DNA of 30,534 nucleotides from Elusimicrobiota bacterium (GCA_003153935.1 PMCA01000016.1:1-30534); one strand, 5' to 3'; shown: positions 8,632 to 20,198, numbered from the stretch's first letter. Notes: generated by a model from the sequence alone, not told the origin. Program-made: numbers and translations.

Positions 8632-9516
8632 TCACTTGTTCATGTCCCTGTGCTTTACCTTGACGTCATATTTTTTATGCGTCAGGTATTTTTCCAGTTC
8701 ATTCACTATCACTACTGACCGATGTTTGCCGCCGGTACAACCGATACCTATGGTCAGGTAGGATTTGCCTTCTTTGATAAAATAAGGGACCAGGAATTTC
8801 AGTATATCAAATGTTTTCTTCAGAAATTTCTGGGTCACCGGGTTCTTCAGGACAAAGTCGCGTACCTTCCGGTCATTACCGGTATACGGCCTGAGCTCTT
8901 CCACGTAATGCGGATTAGGCAGGAATCGGACGTCAAAGACCAGGTCCGCGTCCAGCGGTATGCCGTACTTATAGCCGAATGACACCAGGTTCACCCGCAT
9001 AGCGCTGGCACTGTCCTCCGCCAGGAAAAACGACTCCAGTATGGTATCCCGCAGTTCCTTGGCCGTCAGGTTGGTGGTATCAATGATGCGGTCGGCCCGG
9101 GACTTTATTTCGCTCAGCAGTTCGCGTTCCTGCTTGATGCCTTCCAGCACGCTGTGGCCCTTGCCTTCTATATCCAGCGGATGCCGGCGGCGAGTTTCGC
9201 TGAAACGGTGCACCAATGCCTCGGTTGAGGCTTCCAGGAACAGGATCTCGTATTTTATCTGCAGTTCATCCAAGTCCTTGAGCGTGTTAAAGAGCGTGTC
9301 CAGGAAACCTCTTTCCCTTATATCTATGCCCAATGCCACTTTGGCGATCTTGCTGCCGGATTGAATCGCTACTTCGGCGAATTTCGGCAGCAGCACCGTC
9401 GGCAAATTATCGATACAAAAAAAACCCAGGTCTTCAAATACATTGATAGCCGAGCTTTTACCGGCTCCGCTCATTCCTGTGATGATGATGAAACGGGTCA
9501 CCTTACTAGGCGGCAA
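8632..9516 (-). CDS. rapZ: RapZ/YvcJ-family nucleotide-binding protein
   Basis: 294 residues, the family length. The Walker A loop GMSGAGKSSA lies near residue 14, followed by FFCIDNLPTVLLP. The C-terminal signature IGIGCTGGKHRSVVIVNELE is that of the RapZ RNA-binding domain. In E. coli RapZ directs RNase E to the small RNA GlmZ and so controls glucosamine-6-P synthase; in Bacillus the homologue is a nucleotide-binding protein of looser function. Which applies here is unknown. The start is TTG at 9516, with GGAG 6 nt upstream and the hprK stop 3 nt before it; a GTG five codons in has a poorer site. The position between hprK and the PTS IIA is conserved in many bacteria. Confidence 0.95.
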   Translation of the reverse strand: MPPSKVTRFIIITGMSGAGKSSAINVFEDLGFFCIDNLPTVLLPKFAEVAIQSGSKIAKVALGIDIRERGFLDTLFNTLKDLDELQIKYEILFLEASTEALVHRFSETRRRHPLDIEGKGHSVLEGIKQERELLSEIKSRADRIIDTTNLTAKELRDTILESFFLAEDSASAMRVNLVSFGYKYGIPLDADLVFDVRFLPNPHYVEELRPYTGNDRKVRDFVLKNPVTQKFLKKTFDILKFLVPYFIKEGKSYLTIGIGCTGGKHRSVVIVNELEKYLTHKKYDVKVKHRDMNK

Positions 9517-9519
9517 GAG

Positions 9520-10461
9520 TTACTCCTTTTTCTTCTTTTCCAATTCTTCCGTCAGCTTCTTCTCAAATTCCTTGGCGCTGTGATAACCGGTCTTTTTCAG
9601 GCGCCAGTTCATCGCCGCTACTTCCACGATCGCGGCGATGTTACGCCCCGGCCGGATAGGCACTATCAATTTCGGCACTTCCACTCCCAGGATCTCATAG
9701 GTGATCTCATCCAGCCCCAAGCGGTCATATTCCTTCTTGGAATCCCATTCCTCCATCTGCATGATTAAGTCGATCTCGCAATCATCCCGGATGGCCCCGG
9801 CCCCGAACAGATTCTTGATGTCGATAATGCCGACTCCGCGGATCTCCATGTGATGCTTGATGAATTCCATGCCTTTGCCGATCAGCAGCGTAGACGATTT
9901 CTTGCGGATGTCAATAACGTCATCAGCAATCAGCCGGTGGCCCCTTTTGACCAATTCCAGGGCGCACTCGCTCTTGCCGATACTGCTTTCTCCCAGGATC
10001 AGCACGCCGACGCCATAAACGTCGATCAGTACCCCGTGCACGCTGGTAGAGGGCGCGAATTTATCTTCCAAATAGGCGGTTACTTCATTGATAAAATTTA
10101 TAGTGTTCAACGGAGTGCGCATGACGGATACCTGTTTATCCTGGGCCAGCTTGAGCAGCTCTTCCGGTGGCTCCAGGCTGCGGGTGATGACAAAGCAGAC
10201 CAGGTCATAGGAAAACAGGTTCTCCAGGATCTGCCGGCGCCGCTGGGAATCCAGTTCGGCCAGATAAGAAAGCTCGGTCATACCCAGCACTTGTATGCGT
10301 TCGAAAGCGAAATATTTGAAATACCCGGCCAGCGCCAGGCCCGGGCGGTTAACGTCGAAAACAGTGATCTTCTTCTCCAGGCCCTTATCCGCGGTCAGGA
10401 CTTCCAGTTTCATGGAAGTTTGCTTTTCTTTCAGGAACTCTCTGATGCTTACACCAGACAT
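9520..10461 (-). CDS. hprK: HPr kinase/phosphorylase
   Basis: 313 residues. HprK phosphorylates HPr on its regulatory serine in response to metabolite and ATP levels and reverses this with phosphate. The conserved VHGVLIDVYG segment (His142), the Walker A loop LGESSIGKSE (about 156-165) and the family signature MEIRGVGIIDIKNLFGAG (about 205-222) are all present. I chose the ATG at 10461 because GAGG lies 6 nt before it and the protein then starts MSGVSIREFL like its relatives. The frame stays open 23 codons further upstream, but that stretch only translates the 7-nt repeat leader. The substrate serine is present in the HPr encoded downstream. The leader contains an unusual imperfect inverted repeat, described separately. 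Confidence 0.96.
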   Translation of the reverse strand: MSGVSIREFLKEKQTSMKLEVLTADKGLEKKITVFDVNRPGLALAGYFKYFAFERIQVLGMTELSYLAELDSQRRRQILENLFSYDLVCFVITRSLEPPEELLKLAQDKQVSVMRTPLNTINFINEVTAYLEDKFAPSTSVHGVLIDVYGVGVLILGESSIGKSECALELVKRGHRLIADDVIDIRKKSSTLLIGKGMEFIKHHMEIRGVGIIDIKNLFGAGAIRDDCEIDLIMQMEEWDSKKEYDRLGLDEITYEILGVEVPKLIVPIRPGRNIAAIVEVAAMNWRLKKTGYHSAKEFEKKLTEELEKKKKE

Positions 10462-10473
10462 AGCTACCTCATT

Positions 10474-10501
10474 TTGTTGATTGTTGATTGTTGATTGCTG
10501 A
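10474..10501. repeat. Four tandem 7-nt repeats in the hprK leader (proximal block)
   Basis: On the plus strand the unit TTGTTGA is repeated three times without a break and is followed by TTGCTGA. On the coding strand this reads as TCAACAA-type heptads ending a few bases before the hprK ribosome binding site. Positions 10476-10495 are complementary to 10526-10545 at 17 of 20 positions. Confidence 0.9.
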
Positions 10502-10526
10502 AAAATTAGGTTTAAAGCTTTTTCGA

Positions 10527-10554
10527 TCAACTATGAACTATCAACTATGAACTG
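10527..10554. repeat. Four tandem 7-nt repeats in the hprK leader (distal block)
   Basis: On the plus strand TCAACTA and TGAACTA alternate for four units, the last ending in G. Together with the block at 10474-10501 it forms an imperfect inverted repeat with a 30-nt loop. The block lies directly after the ptsN stop and upstream of hprK. Confidence 0.9.
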
Positions 10555-10557
10555 CTT

Positions 10558-11016
10558 TTAATATTCGTCTTCTTCTTTCAATATCTTGAGCGCTTCTTCC
10601 GCAGTCTTGGCGTCGCGCAGTGACTGACGGAAATGCTTATCCTTCAGTATCCGCGAGATCTTGGCCAGGGCCTTCAAATGGACCCCGGTCGATTCCACCG
10701 GCGCCAGCAGCAGGAACACCAGGTATACCGGTTCACCGTCCAGGCTTTCAAATTCTATCCCCTGCTTGGATGAGGCCAGGGAGATCACCACGTTATCAAC
10801 CTCATCGGTCTTGCCGTGGGGTATAGCCACCCCGGAGCCGATACCCGTGGAACCCAGTTCCTCGCGGTCCATCAGTATCTTCACCACTTTGTCTTTGCCG
10901 GAGATCTTTTTGGTCTTGACCAGCGCATCTACCATCTCGTTCAGTACATCTTTCTTTTCCTTGCCCTGCAGGTTAACAATAACCGCGTCCTTGACGATGA
11001 AATCCATTAACTTCAT
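10558..11016 (-). CDS. ptsN: PTS IIA-Ntr-type regulatory protein (PtsN-like)
   Basis: 152 residues of the fructose/nitrogen-type IIA domain. The phosphorylation motif GSGVAIPHGKTDEVD contains His67, and the C-terminal LLLAPVESTGVHLKALAKISRIL segment is typical. As in E. coli it lies directly after hpf, where PtsN is a regulatory, non-transporting IIA linked to potassium and nitrogen homeostasis. It could also accept phosphate from the HPr encoded downstream. The ATG at 11016 follows AGGAGG at an 8-nt spacing; the TTG 6 nt further upstream sits too close to that site. There is no companion IIB/IIC of fructose type in view, which favours a regulatory role. Confidence 0.92.
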   Translation of the reverse strand: MKLMDFIVKDAVIVNLQGKEKKDVLNEMVDALVKTKKISGKDKVVKILMDREELGSTGIGSGVAIPHGKTDEVDNVVISLASSKQGIEFESLDGEPVYLVFLLLAPVESTGVHLKALAKISRILKDKHFRQSLRDAKTAEEALKILKEEDEY

Positions 11017-11028
11017 TAGCAAGCCCTC

Positions 11029-11583
11029 CTAAAATGTCGGTTCCAATAGGCCAAATGTGCCGTCATGCCTTTTATAAACTATATTCATTTTTTTATTCTC
11101 TATATTGATGAAGGCCCAGAAATCATTATTAGCCAATTCCATCCTCTTGATAGCTTCTTTGGCGGACATCGGGGTCATATCGAATTCTTTTTTATTCATG
11201 GTCGGCGGCAGGTTTTCCGCCAAATGTTCCACGCCCTCCCGGGAAATTATCCGTCCTTCGGCTTTCAGCACCCTGGTAGTGCGCTGGTCACGATGCTTGT
11301 TAGTCCTGATCTTATCCTTAAAACGCTTCATTTGCCGGTCCAGGCTGTCGGCGACCATGTCGATCGCGGCGTACAGGTCCTGGGCCTCTTCCTTAGCGTT
11401 GATCCGGGTGCCGCCGGCGTTCACCGTGGCCTCCACCGTAGAATAGTATTTCTCCACGGTCAGGATCACATGCGCGTCGATGACATTTTCGTAATATTTG
11501 CCTACCTTGCTTATCTTTTCAGTGGCATATTGCTTCAATTGCGGTGTTAATTTAGCGTGTCGAGCGGTAATGTTTACTTGCAT
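11029..11583 (-). CDS. hpf: Long-form ribosome hibernation-promoting factor
   Basis: 184 residues in two domains. Residues 1 to about 100 are the YfiA/HPF ribosome-binding domain (NITARHAKLTPQLKQYATEKISKV start, DLYAAIDMVADSLDRQMKR helix). A linker follows, and residues of about 130-184 form the C-terminal dimerisation domain (KEFDMTPMSAKEAIKRMEL, NIVYKRHDGTFGLLEP). Long HPF makes inactive 100S ribosome dimers in stationary phase. The ATG at 11583 is preceded by AGGAG at a 7-nt spacing. It is the first gene after the only sizeable gap of this region, which carries a promoter-like sequence, so it probably heads its own transcript continuing into ptsN and hprK. The family is secure. Confidence 0.95.
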   Translation of the reverse strand: MQVNITARHAKLTPQLKQYATEKISKVGKYYENVIDAHVILTVEKYYSTVEATVNAGGTRINAKEEAQDLYAAIDMVADSLDRQMKRFKDKIRTNKHRDQRTTRVLKAEGRIISREGVEHLAENLPPTMNKKEFDMTPMSAKEAIKRMELANNDFWAFINIENKKMNIVYKRHDGTFGLLEPTF

Positions 11584-11629
11584 TCAGTAGCTCCTTTCGG
11601 TCTGGTGTCATATTATTGGCGGAAATTTT

Positions 11630-11658
11630 ATAATAGCATACCTGCTGTAATTTATAAA
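11630..11658 (-). promoter_or_regulatory. Putative sigma70-type promoter ahead of hpf
   Basis: On the minus strand a -35-like TTTATA (11658-11653) and a -10-like TATTAT (11635-11630) are separated by exactly 17 nt. Each matches the consensus at 4/6 and 5/6 positions. It lies in the 68-nt gap between lptB and hpf, 47 nt before the hpf start codon. The -35 box overlaps the lptB stop. There is no mapped start site, so the call rests on sequence alone. Confidence 0.4.
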
Positions 11659-12374
11659 GTAAATTCTTTGCCCAAATAGATCTGGCGGGCTTTTTCGTTG
11701 GCGATCAGCTCTTTTGTGGTGCCGGATATCAGGATCTTGCCCTCGTACATGATATAGGCCCGCTCAGTGATCTTGAGCGTTTCCCGCACGTTATGATCGG
11801 TGATCAGCACCCCCAGGCCCTTGTCCCGCAACCGGGAAATTATCTGCTGTATCTCCATGACTGCAATCGGGTCGATGCCGGTAAAAGGTTCGTCCAGCAG
11901 GATGAATTTCGGCTTGGTGACCAGGGCGCGGCTGATCTCTACCCGGCGCTTTTCCCCGCCGCTCAGCAGATAAGCTTTAGCTTTGGCCAGGTCGGTGATG
12001 TCAAATTCTTCCAGCAGCTCCCTCATCCGGTGGTATCTTTCTTCCCGGCTGATGGGCAGGGTTTCCAGTATGGCCAAGATATTCTCCTCCACCGTCAGAT
12101 AGCGGAATATGGAAGGCTCCTGGGAAAGGTAGCCGATACCCATTCTGGCTCTTTTATACATCGGGAAATCGGTAATATCCGTGTCATCCAGCTGTATCGT
12201 GCCGGAATCCGGCGAGATCAATCCGACCATCATATAGAAAGTCGTGGTCTTCCCGGCGCCATTAGGACCCAGCAAACCTACTATTTCGCCCTCGTTGACG
12301 TTAACGGAGATCTTATTGACCACCGGACGTTTAGCGTAATTTTTTATAAGTTCCTGAGTATACAATCTGGTCAT
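11652..12374 (-). CDS. lptB: LPS export ABC transporter ATP-binding protein LptB
   Basis: 240 residues, a complete ABC ATPase. Walker [11 protein letters not shown] is near residue 37, the Q-loop is [16 protein letters not shown], the signature is [15 protein letters not shown], Walker B is [13 protein letters not shown], and the H-loop is [11 protein letters not shown]. The SQEPSIFR Q-loop and the LSGGEKRR signature are typical of LptB. It powers extraction of LPS from the inner membrane together with LptF/LptG, which are not in the window, and LptC. The start overlaps the lptA stop by 4 nt (ATGA). Position after lptC and lptA confirms the assignment. Confidence 0.97.
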   Translation of the reverse strand: MTRLYTQELIKNYAKRPVVNKISVNVNEGEIVGLLGPNGAGKTTTFYMMVGLISPDSGTIQLDDTDITDFPMYKRARMGIGYLSQEPSIFRYLTVEENILAILETLPISREERYHRMRELLEEFDITDLAKAKAYLLSGGEKRRVEISRALVTKPKFILLDEPFTGIDPIAVMEIQQIISRLRDKGLGVLITDHNVRETLKITERAYIMYEGKILISGTTKELIANEKARQIYLGKEFTL

Positions 12375-13042
12375 TCAGTTTTTTCCTTCTTTACCGGCGT
12401 GATCTTGGCCACTACGTTCTCTTCGATGACCACTTTCTTGGTATCAGTGAATACGGTTATCACGGTGCCCGTGTATTCTCCTTCGTTGTCAGGATTTTTC
12501 TGCCAAACCCAGGGATGTCCCGTTAGCACCAGTTTTTTGGCTTCCGAATAATAATCAGCCACGTCGCTCTTGGCCTTGCTGTCTTTCTGCGTTATATCCA
12601 CATGACCGGTTACTCTGGCCCTCTTTTCCTGACTGAATATCTCTATCATGTCTCCGGTCACGACAGCATCCTCATCCGGTTTGACCGGGTTCGTCCTGGT
12701 CATTTTAGGATCCACCGTCACCTGACCGTAGCTCTTTTTCCGGTCATAGGTCATCTTGCCGCCGTATATGTCGTTTATTTCCTTATCTTTTATTTCCTGG
12801 TAATGCACATGGCCTTCCGCTTCCAGCCGGTCAGCGGACAGGTAATGCCAGACCTTATCGGCCCACAGCGTCCCGTTTTCCTGGACCACCTTGACTTGCC
12901 CGGTGAATAGCGCCACCTTACCCTTCTCGAGCATTTCCATCTGCTGGCTGGTGACATCGATGGGCTTTTGGCCGCGGTCAGCCGCCAGGGACGTACCTGC
13001 CAGTAATACCATTAGTAATAAAAACCAGGTTCTATTTTTCAA
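12371..13042 (-). CDS. lptA: LptA/OstA-like periplasmic LPS bridge protein
   Basis: 223 residues, with an N-terminal signal peptide (basic KNR, then a hydrophobic run to about residue 20, likely cleaved after SLA). The rest is repetitive beta-strand sequence of the OstA/LptA jellyroll type, for example [20 protein letters not shown] and the repeated VTGDMIEIF and [10 protein letters not shown] patterns. LptA polymers carry LPS across the periplasm from LptC to LptD. It overlaps lptC by 11 nt and lptB by 4 nt. The start is TTG at 13042 with only a weak purine-rich ribosome site; no better in-frame codon precedes the signal peptide. It is longer than E. coli LptA (185), as in many deltaproteobacteria. 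Confidence 0.87.
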   Translation of the reverse strand: MKNRTWFLLLMVLLAGTSLAADRGQKPIDVTSQQMEMLEKGKVALFTGQVKVVQENGTLWADKVWHYLSADRLEAEGHVHYQEIKDKEINDIYGGKMTYDRKKSYGQVTVDPKMTRTNPVKPDEDAVVTGDMIEIFSQEKRARVTGHVDITQKDSKAKSDVADYYSEAKKLVLTGHPWVWQKNPDNEGEYTGTVITVFTDTKKVVIEENVVAKITPVKKEKTE

Positions 13043-13607
13043 CCTTTTTCTTTCCTTCCGGCGTGACTTGCGCTTTTACTTCTCTTTTTATGACCGAACG
13101 GGACAGGTCCGGCTCCGCTTCCAGCCCGTAACCGGTTATTACTCCGCCCGGCCTGGTCTCTTTCACGAATGAATCCGTAACTATCTTTTTCCTCTTATTG
13201 TCCCAGTTCAGTTTATCGGTTTCAACTTTGGTCTGTTCCTGTTCGCTGGAGAAAACGACATTGCCGATGGCTTCCATGTCCCCGGTTTCCGTATTGATAA
13301 AACCTTTTTCAGCGATCAGGACGGAGGTCAGTTTATCGTCTTTAAAGAATTTGAGCTTGATCTTATTCAGCTTCGTTCTTTTCTGGGTCTCGAATACTTC
13401 GGCCTGGGCCGATTCCAGCTCCCATTGTTTCTTGCCCGCCAGGCTTTCCACCATGGAAAATTTATCCAGCTTCTGTTCACCGCGAGAGCTAACCGGAGCG
13501 GCCTGCTCCAGTTTATCGGCATTCTGGCAACCCCAGCAATTTAACAACCCCGCCAAGGCCAGGATCAATCCTAAGGAAACCGGCCGTGGGTTATTCGCCT
13601 TTTTCAT
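13032..13607 (-). CDS. lptC: LptC-like LPS export protein
   Basis: 191 residues, with one N-terminal hydrophobic segment (about 10-22) followed by beta-strand-rich sequence of the LptC/YrbK type, such as KKQWELESAQAEVFETQKRT, IAEKGFINTETGDMEAIGNVV and VETDKLNWDNKRKKIVTDS. LptC anchors the periplasmic LPS bridge to the LptBFG transporter. Cys24 and Cys27 follow the hydrophobic segment, but neither fits the usual lipobox well, so membrane anchoring by the helix is as likely as lipidation. It overlaps the kdsC stop region by 17 nt and the lptA start by 11 nt. Sequence similarity in this family is low, and gene order supports the call. Confidence 0.82.
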   Translation of the reverse strand: MKKANNPRPVSLGLILALAGLLNCWGCQNADKLEQAAPVSSRGEQKLDKFSMVESLAGKKQWELESAQAEVFETQKRTKLNKIKLKFFKDDKLTSVLIAEKGFINTETGDMEAIGNVVFSSEQEQTKVETDKLNWDNKRKKIVTDSFVKETRPGGVITGYGLEAEPDLSRSVIKREVKAQVTPEGKKKVEK

Positions 13608-14136
13608 AATATCTCTCGCAGGCCCGGTCCCAGCTGCCCTGGGTTTTCAGCACCAGTTCCACCAGTTCGCGGAACACTCCCTTGCCGCCAGCGGCTTTAG
13701 TGACCAAGTCCGTTTCTTTTTTCACTTCCCCGGGCGCGTCAGCCGGACTGACTGCCAGGCCCGCCAGGCGCAGAATAGGTATATCTATCAAGTCATCCCC
13801 GATGTAAGCTATCTGTTCATCTGCCAGCGAGAATTTTTCTTTTAATTCGTTGTATGCATCTATCTTCATAGTGGCTTTCTGGTATAAAGCGTCAATCTGG
13901 CACTCTTGGGCGCAACGGGCAACCTCACTAGATTCACGTCCGGTTATCCAGGCCAGTTTTATTTCCGGAGCGCGGTGAGCAATAGCAAAACCCATCCGGT
14001 CTTTGACATTCCAGATCTTTATCTCATCGGTATCGTTGATATATATTATTTCGCCGCCGGTCAGCACTCCGTCCACGTCCATGGCCAGCATTTTAATCTT
14101 TTTGATCTTCTCGATAACTTGTTTTTTCATTTTCAA
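13591..14136 (-). CDS. kdsC: KDO-8-phosphate phosphatase KdsC (HAD family)
   Basis: 181 residues, a compact HAD phosphatase without cap domain, as in KdsC. Motif I is LAMDVDGVLTGG (Asp20 and Asp22), motif II is AWITGRES, the conserved lysine lies in YQKATMKI, and motif III is IAYIGDDLIDIPILR. KdsC removes phosphate from KDO-8-phosphate. It overlaps the kdsD stop by 4 nt at a TTG start (14136) with AAAGGA 5 nt upstream. An ATG two codons later (14130) is an alternative start with a longer spacing. It follows kdsD and precedes lptC exactly as in E. coli. Confidence 0.95.
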   Translation of the reverse strand: MKMKKQVIEKIKKIKMLAMDVDGVLTGGEIIYINDTDEIKIWNVKDRMGFAIAHRAPEIKLAWITGRESSEVARCAQECQIDALYQKATMKIDAYNELKEKFSLADEQIAYIGDDLIDIPILRLAGLAVSPADAPGEVKKETDLVTKAAGGKGVFRELVELVLKTQGSWDRACERYYEKGE

Positions 14137-15091
14137 CCGAGTCCTTTGGCTAATAAATCCCGCTCATCGATTATACCTACCGGTTTATGCTTCCCGTCTA
14201 TCACCGGGATATTATCAAAGTTCCGGTCCTGCATTATACGGGCCGCTTCAGTAGCCATGGTTTCAGCAGTAATGGTAAAAGGATTGCGGGTCATCACATT
14301 CTTAAGAGGCTGGGCCAGTATGTTTCCTTCTTTTTGCAGGTGCCGCCGCAGGTCCCCGTCAGTGAAGAAGCCGATCAACTTGCCATTCTTACCGACCACA
14401 TTAACCGCGCCCAGTCTTGACCTGGTCATTACCAGTAAAGCGTCCTTAACCAGGGTGTTCTCGCCGACTATCGGATTGTCGCGGCCGGTGCGCATGATAT
14501 CGCCTACGCGCAGCAATAGTTTCCGTCCCAGCGTTCCACCAGGATGCAGGGCGGCAAAATCGCGTTTCTGGAATCCTTTTTTAAGCAACAGAACTATCGC
14601 CAGGGCGTCTCCCATCGCCATGGTGGCGGTAGTTGATGCCGTCGGCGCCAGATTATATGGGCAGGCTTCCTTTTTCACTTTAACGTTGATCACCATATCG
14701 CTGGCTTTGGCCAGGGTGGAATGAATAGCACCCGTCAGCGCTATCAGTTTCAGGCCCATACCTTTAATAACGGGCAGCAGGTTGCTTAATTCCTCATTTT
14801 CTCCGCTGTAGGAGACCGCCAGGATGATATCGCCTTTCATCACCATGCCGATATCGCCGTGCGCGCCTTCAGTGGGATGCAGGAAAAACGACGGCGTACC
14901 GGTAGAAGCCAGCGTAGCGGAAATTTTACGTCCCACTAACCCGCTCTTACCGATGCCAACTACTACGACTCTTCCCTTACAGGATTCGATCAGATTTATC
15001 GCGCGCTCAAAATTCCGGTCCAGCTTTCCGGTCAGCTCGCGGATCGCCTTATATTCTATGGCTAAAACTTTTTTAGCTTCATTCAGGATCA

Positions 15092-15092
<1 letters not shown>
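14133..15092 (-). CDS. kdsD: Arabinose-5-phosphate isomerase KdsD/KpsF
   Basis: 319 residues in the KdsD layout: an SIS domain (VGIGKSGLVGRKISATLASTGTPSFF, then HPTEGAHGDIGMV and SYSGENEELSNLLP) followed by two CBS domains (from DIMRTGRDNPIV to the end, with TDGDLRRHL between them). It converts ribulose-5-P to arabinose-5-P, the first committed KDO precursor. The ATG start shares one base with the kdsA stop (TAATG), with GGGAG a few bases upstream. The adjacent kdsA and kdsC make the assignment firm; SIS-CBS proteins for capsule synthesis (KpsF) have the same activity. Confidence 0.96.
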
Positions 15093-18265
<3,173 letters not shown>

Positions 18266-18266
18266 C

Positions 18267-19253
18267 TTAGCCCCTTCTCAGACTTTGTTTTAACTCCGTC
18301 GGCGTACAGGTAGCCGTGCCCACTTTACCGACCACTATACCGGCCGCGTGATTAGCGATGATAGCCGCGTTCAGCAAACCGGCCTTAGCAGCCAGGGCCA
18401 AGGTCAGAGTCGATATCACCGTATCTCCTGCACCGCTGACATCAAAGACCTCTTGAGCCATGGTAGGTATATGGACCGCCTTTTTACCCTGATTAAACAA
18501 GGTCATGCCCTTTTCACCCTGGGTGATCAACAATGATTCGCATTTCAACTTCTTGATTATCAACTCGCCAAGTTTTTCGGTCTCTTCCTGGGTGCGCGGC
18601 AGAGGATAATGGATACCTTGCGCAGCTTCCAGGGTATTAGGGGTAATACAGGTTACTTTTTTATATTTAAGGAAGTGTTCCACTTTCGGGTCCACCGTAA
18701 TTACCTTTTTGTGTTTATGGGCCAGGATGATAGCCTCGGTCAAAACCTGAGGGCAGATCAGTCCCTTGCCGTAATCCGAAATTATTACCCCGTCAACCTG
18801 GGGAATCATCTTACTTATGTATTCCAGGACCCGGCTGATCACTTTCTTGTTCTTCAGCTGGCGGTCTTCCCGGTCGATACGAACCACCTGCTGGATATTG
18901 GCGATAACCCTGGTCTTCTCTATCGTCCCGGAGCAGAATTCATCTACCAGTACTCCGCCGGTATCAATGCCCAGGTTCTGTAATTGCCCTTTGATCCTCT
19001 CTCCCAGGGAATCGTTGCCGACCACCCCGCACAGGTAAACATTGCCGTCCAGGGCCTGGATGTTATGAGCCACGTTGCCGCTGCCGCCGGGTATAAAATC
19101 CTCTTTCGAGACTTCCACTACGGGCACCGGTGCTTCCGGCGAGATCCGGGTCACTTTTCCCCAGATATAGTGATCTACGATAATATCCCCGACCACCAAG
19201 ACCTTGGCCTTCTTGAAACCATCGATAATTTCCTTGAAATTTTGTGAGGGCAT
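18267..19253 (-). CDS. HldE-type D-glycero-manno-heptose-7-phosphate kinase domain (RfaE1)
   Basis: 328-residue PfkB-family sugar kinase matching the N-terminal half of HldE. Family features are VLVVGDIIVDHYIWG, the RISPEAPVPVVEV segment typical of RfaE, the GGSGNVAHNI substrate loop, ISDYGKGLI, and the catalytic VSGAGDTVI near the C-terminus. It should add the 1-phosphate to heptose-7-phosphate. The adenylyltransferase half is encoded separately at 21569-22057, so E. coli's bifunctional HldE is split here. A second, more divergent kinase of the same family lies at 24837-25841. The ATG at 19253 has TAGGAG 4 nt upstream. This copy keeps the SPEAPVPVV motif and is the better candidate for the canonical heptose kinase. 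Confidence 0.9.
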   Translation of the reverse strand: MPSQNFKEIIDGFKKAKVLVVGDIIVDHYIWGKVTRISPEAPVPVVEVSKEDFIPGGSGNVAHNIQALDGNVYLCGVVGNDSLGERIKGQLQNLGIDTGGVLVDEFCSGTIEKTRVIANIQQVVRIDREDRQLKNKKVISRVLEYISKMIPQVDGVIISDYGKGLICPQVLTEAIILAHKHKKVITVDPKVEHFLKYKKVTCITPNTLEAAQGIHYPLPRTQEETEKLGELIIKKLKCESLLITQGEKGMTLFNQGKKAVHIPTMAQEVFDVSGAGDTVISTLTLALAAKAGLLNAAIIANHAAGIVVGKVGTATCTPTELKQSLRRG

Positions 19254-19259
19254 AAGCTC

Positions 19260-20198
19260 CTACCTGCTCAGTAATGTTTGGGCTAGCAGCGGTATCATGA
19301 TCTCATGCTGGCCGATGAAATTATAGCCGCGGCCTTTTTTACCGACCGGCCGCTGGACAATATTGGCCCGGGGGCGGTACTGGTACACCATATCGAAATT
19401 CGCCGTGGTGAAATCATCCAGCCGGTAACCCAGGTTACGGTCAATGGTGACCGCCTTCAAGAACACTTCCGGCAGGATAACTGCGGAGCCGAAATTCAGA
19501 ACTACCCCTCCCCGGTTGATCCCGGCGATGACGCCGGCGAACTTCAGAAAATCCCGGTAGCTGGCTTCACCCCAGGCCGCGCCATCGCAGTACGGGTGCT
19601 GGTAAATAATATCTGTGCCGATAGCCACATGCACGGTTACCGGTATATCGTTCTTGTAAGCTTGCGCTAAAATACTTTGTTTGTGATAACGGCAGGTCTT
19701 GCCGGCGATCATCTTACCCATGGACTCGCCTATACCCAGGCCCTGCCGGTTGCCTTCGCTGACGGTCTGGTTGACGATACGTCCTGTCTCGGCGGCCATG
19801 CCGAAGCTTCCATCCTGGATGTTTGCGGCCACGTCCTCGCTGGTTTTCCCGGCGTAAGCTATCTCAAAATCATGGATAACGCCGGCGCCATTCAGAGCGA
19901 TGGCATTAATATAGCCGCGCTCCATTAATTGGATGATCAGGGGATTGAGCCCGCACTTGATAACATGTGCCCCGAACATCCAGACGACGGGTTTCCCTGA
20001 TTTTTTAGCCTTGACTATCAGGCTGACCAGTTCCTTAAGATCTTTGCCGGCCAAAATATCCGGCAGGCCATTGATAAAACCGCCAAAACCGCCCACTGGC
20101 TTGACAGGCTTAGCAAAATCAGCAATGCGCACCTTGCTTTGACGCGAACTAACGGGATAAGTTTTAATCTTCTTCAGGTCTATCTTTACTTTACTCAC
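19260..20198 (-). CDS. Deoxyhypusine-synthase-like protein of unknown function
   Basis: 312 residues. I read it as a member of a bacterial family distantly resembling deoxyhypusine synthase: NGAGVIHDFEIAYAGKTSEDV and FGMAAETGR are recognisable family blocks, with a Rossmann-like, NAD-enzyme appearance. The region corresponding to the catalytic Trp-Gly-Lys of eukaryotic and archaeal enzymes reads DGAAWGEASYRDF here, with Glu in place of the lysine. Bacteria lack the eIF5A substrate, so a different reaction is likely. The start is GTG at 20198, overlapping the DUF3108 gene's stop by 4 nt with GGGGG upstream. It sits inside an LPS heptose cluster, which suggests a link to envelope sugar or lipid metabolism. 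Function is unknown, and the relationship itself is from memory of motifs. Confidence 0.6.
   Translation of the reverse strand: MSKVKIDLKKIKTYPVSSRQSKVRIADFAKPVKPVGGFGGFINGLPDILAGKDLKELVSLIVKAKKSGKPVVWMFGAHVIKCGLNPLIIQLMERGYINAIALNGAGVIHDFEIAYAGKTSEDVAANIQDGSFGMAAETGRIVNQTVSEGNRQGLGIGESMGKMIAGKTCRYHKQSILAQAYKNDIPVTVHVAIGTDIIYQHPYCDGAAWGEASYRDFLKFAGVIAGINRGGVVLNFGSAVILPEVFLKAVTIDRNLGYRLDDFTTANFDMVYQYRPRANIVQRPVGKKGRGYNFIGQHEIMIPLLAQTLLSR

Noticed and set aside
9850-10494. Plus-strand open frame of 214 codons antisense to hprK
   Set aside because: It covers a gene with clear HprK signatures and includes the 7-nt repeat region as coding; no independent support.
10462-10530. N-terminal extension of HprK by 23 codons
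   Set aside because: The extension would translate the 7-nt repeat leader, and a strong GAGG site points to the ATG at 10461.
10474-10554. CRISPR-like array from the repeated units
   Set aside because: Units are 7 nt in direct tandem without spacers, and no cas genes are in the window.
11793-12551. Plus-strand open frame of 252 codons across lptB and lptA
   Set aside because: It is antisense to an ABC ATPase with all motifs intact, and its translation shows no family features.
13906-14724. Long open frame on the plus strand (272 codons) across kdsC and kdsD
   Set aside because: It is antisense to two well-recognised genes, has no recognisable motifs and no ribosome site; it is a by-product of codon usage on the other strand.
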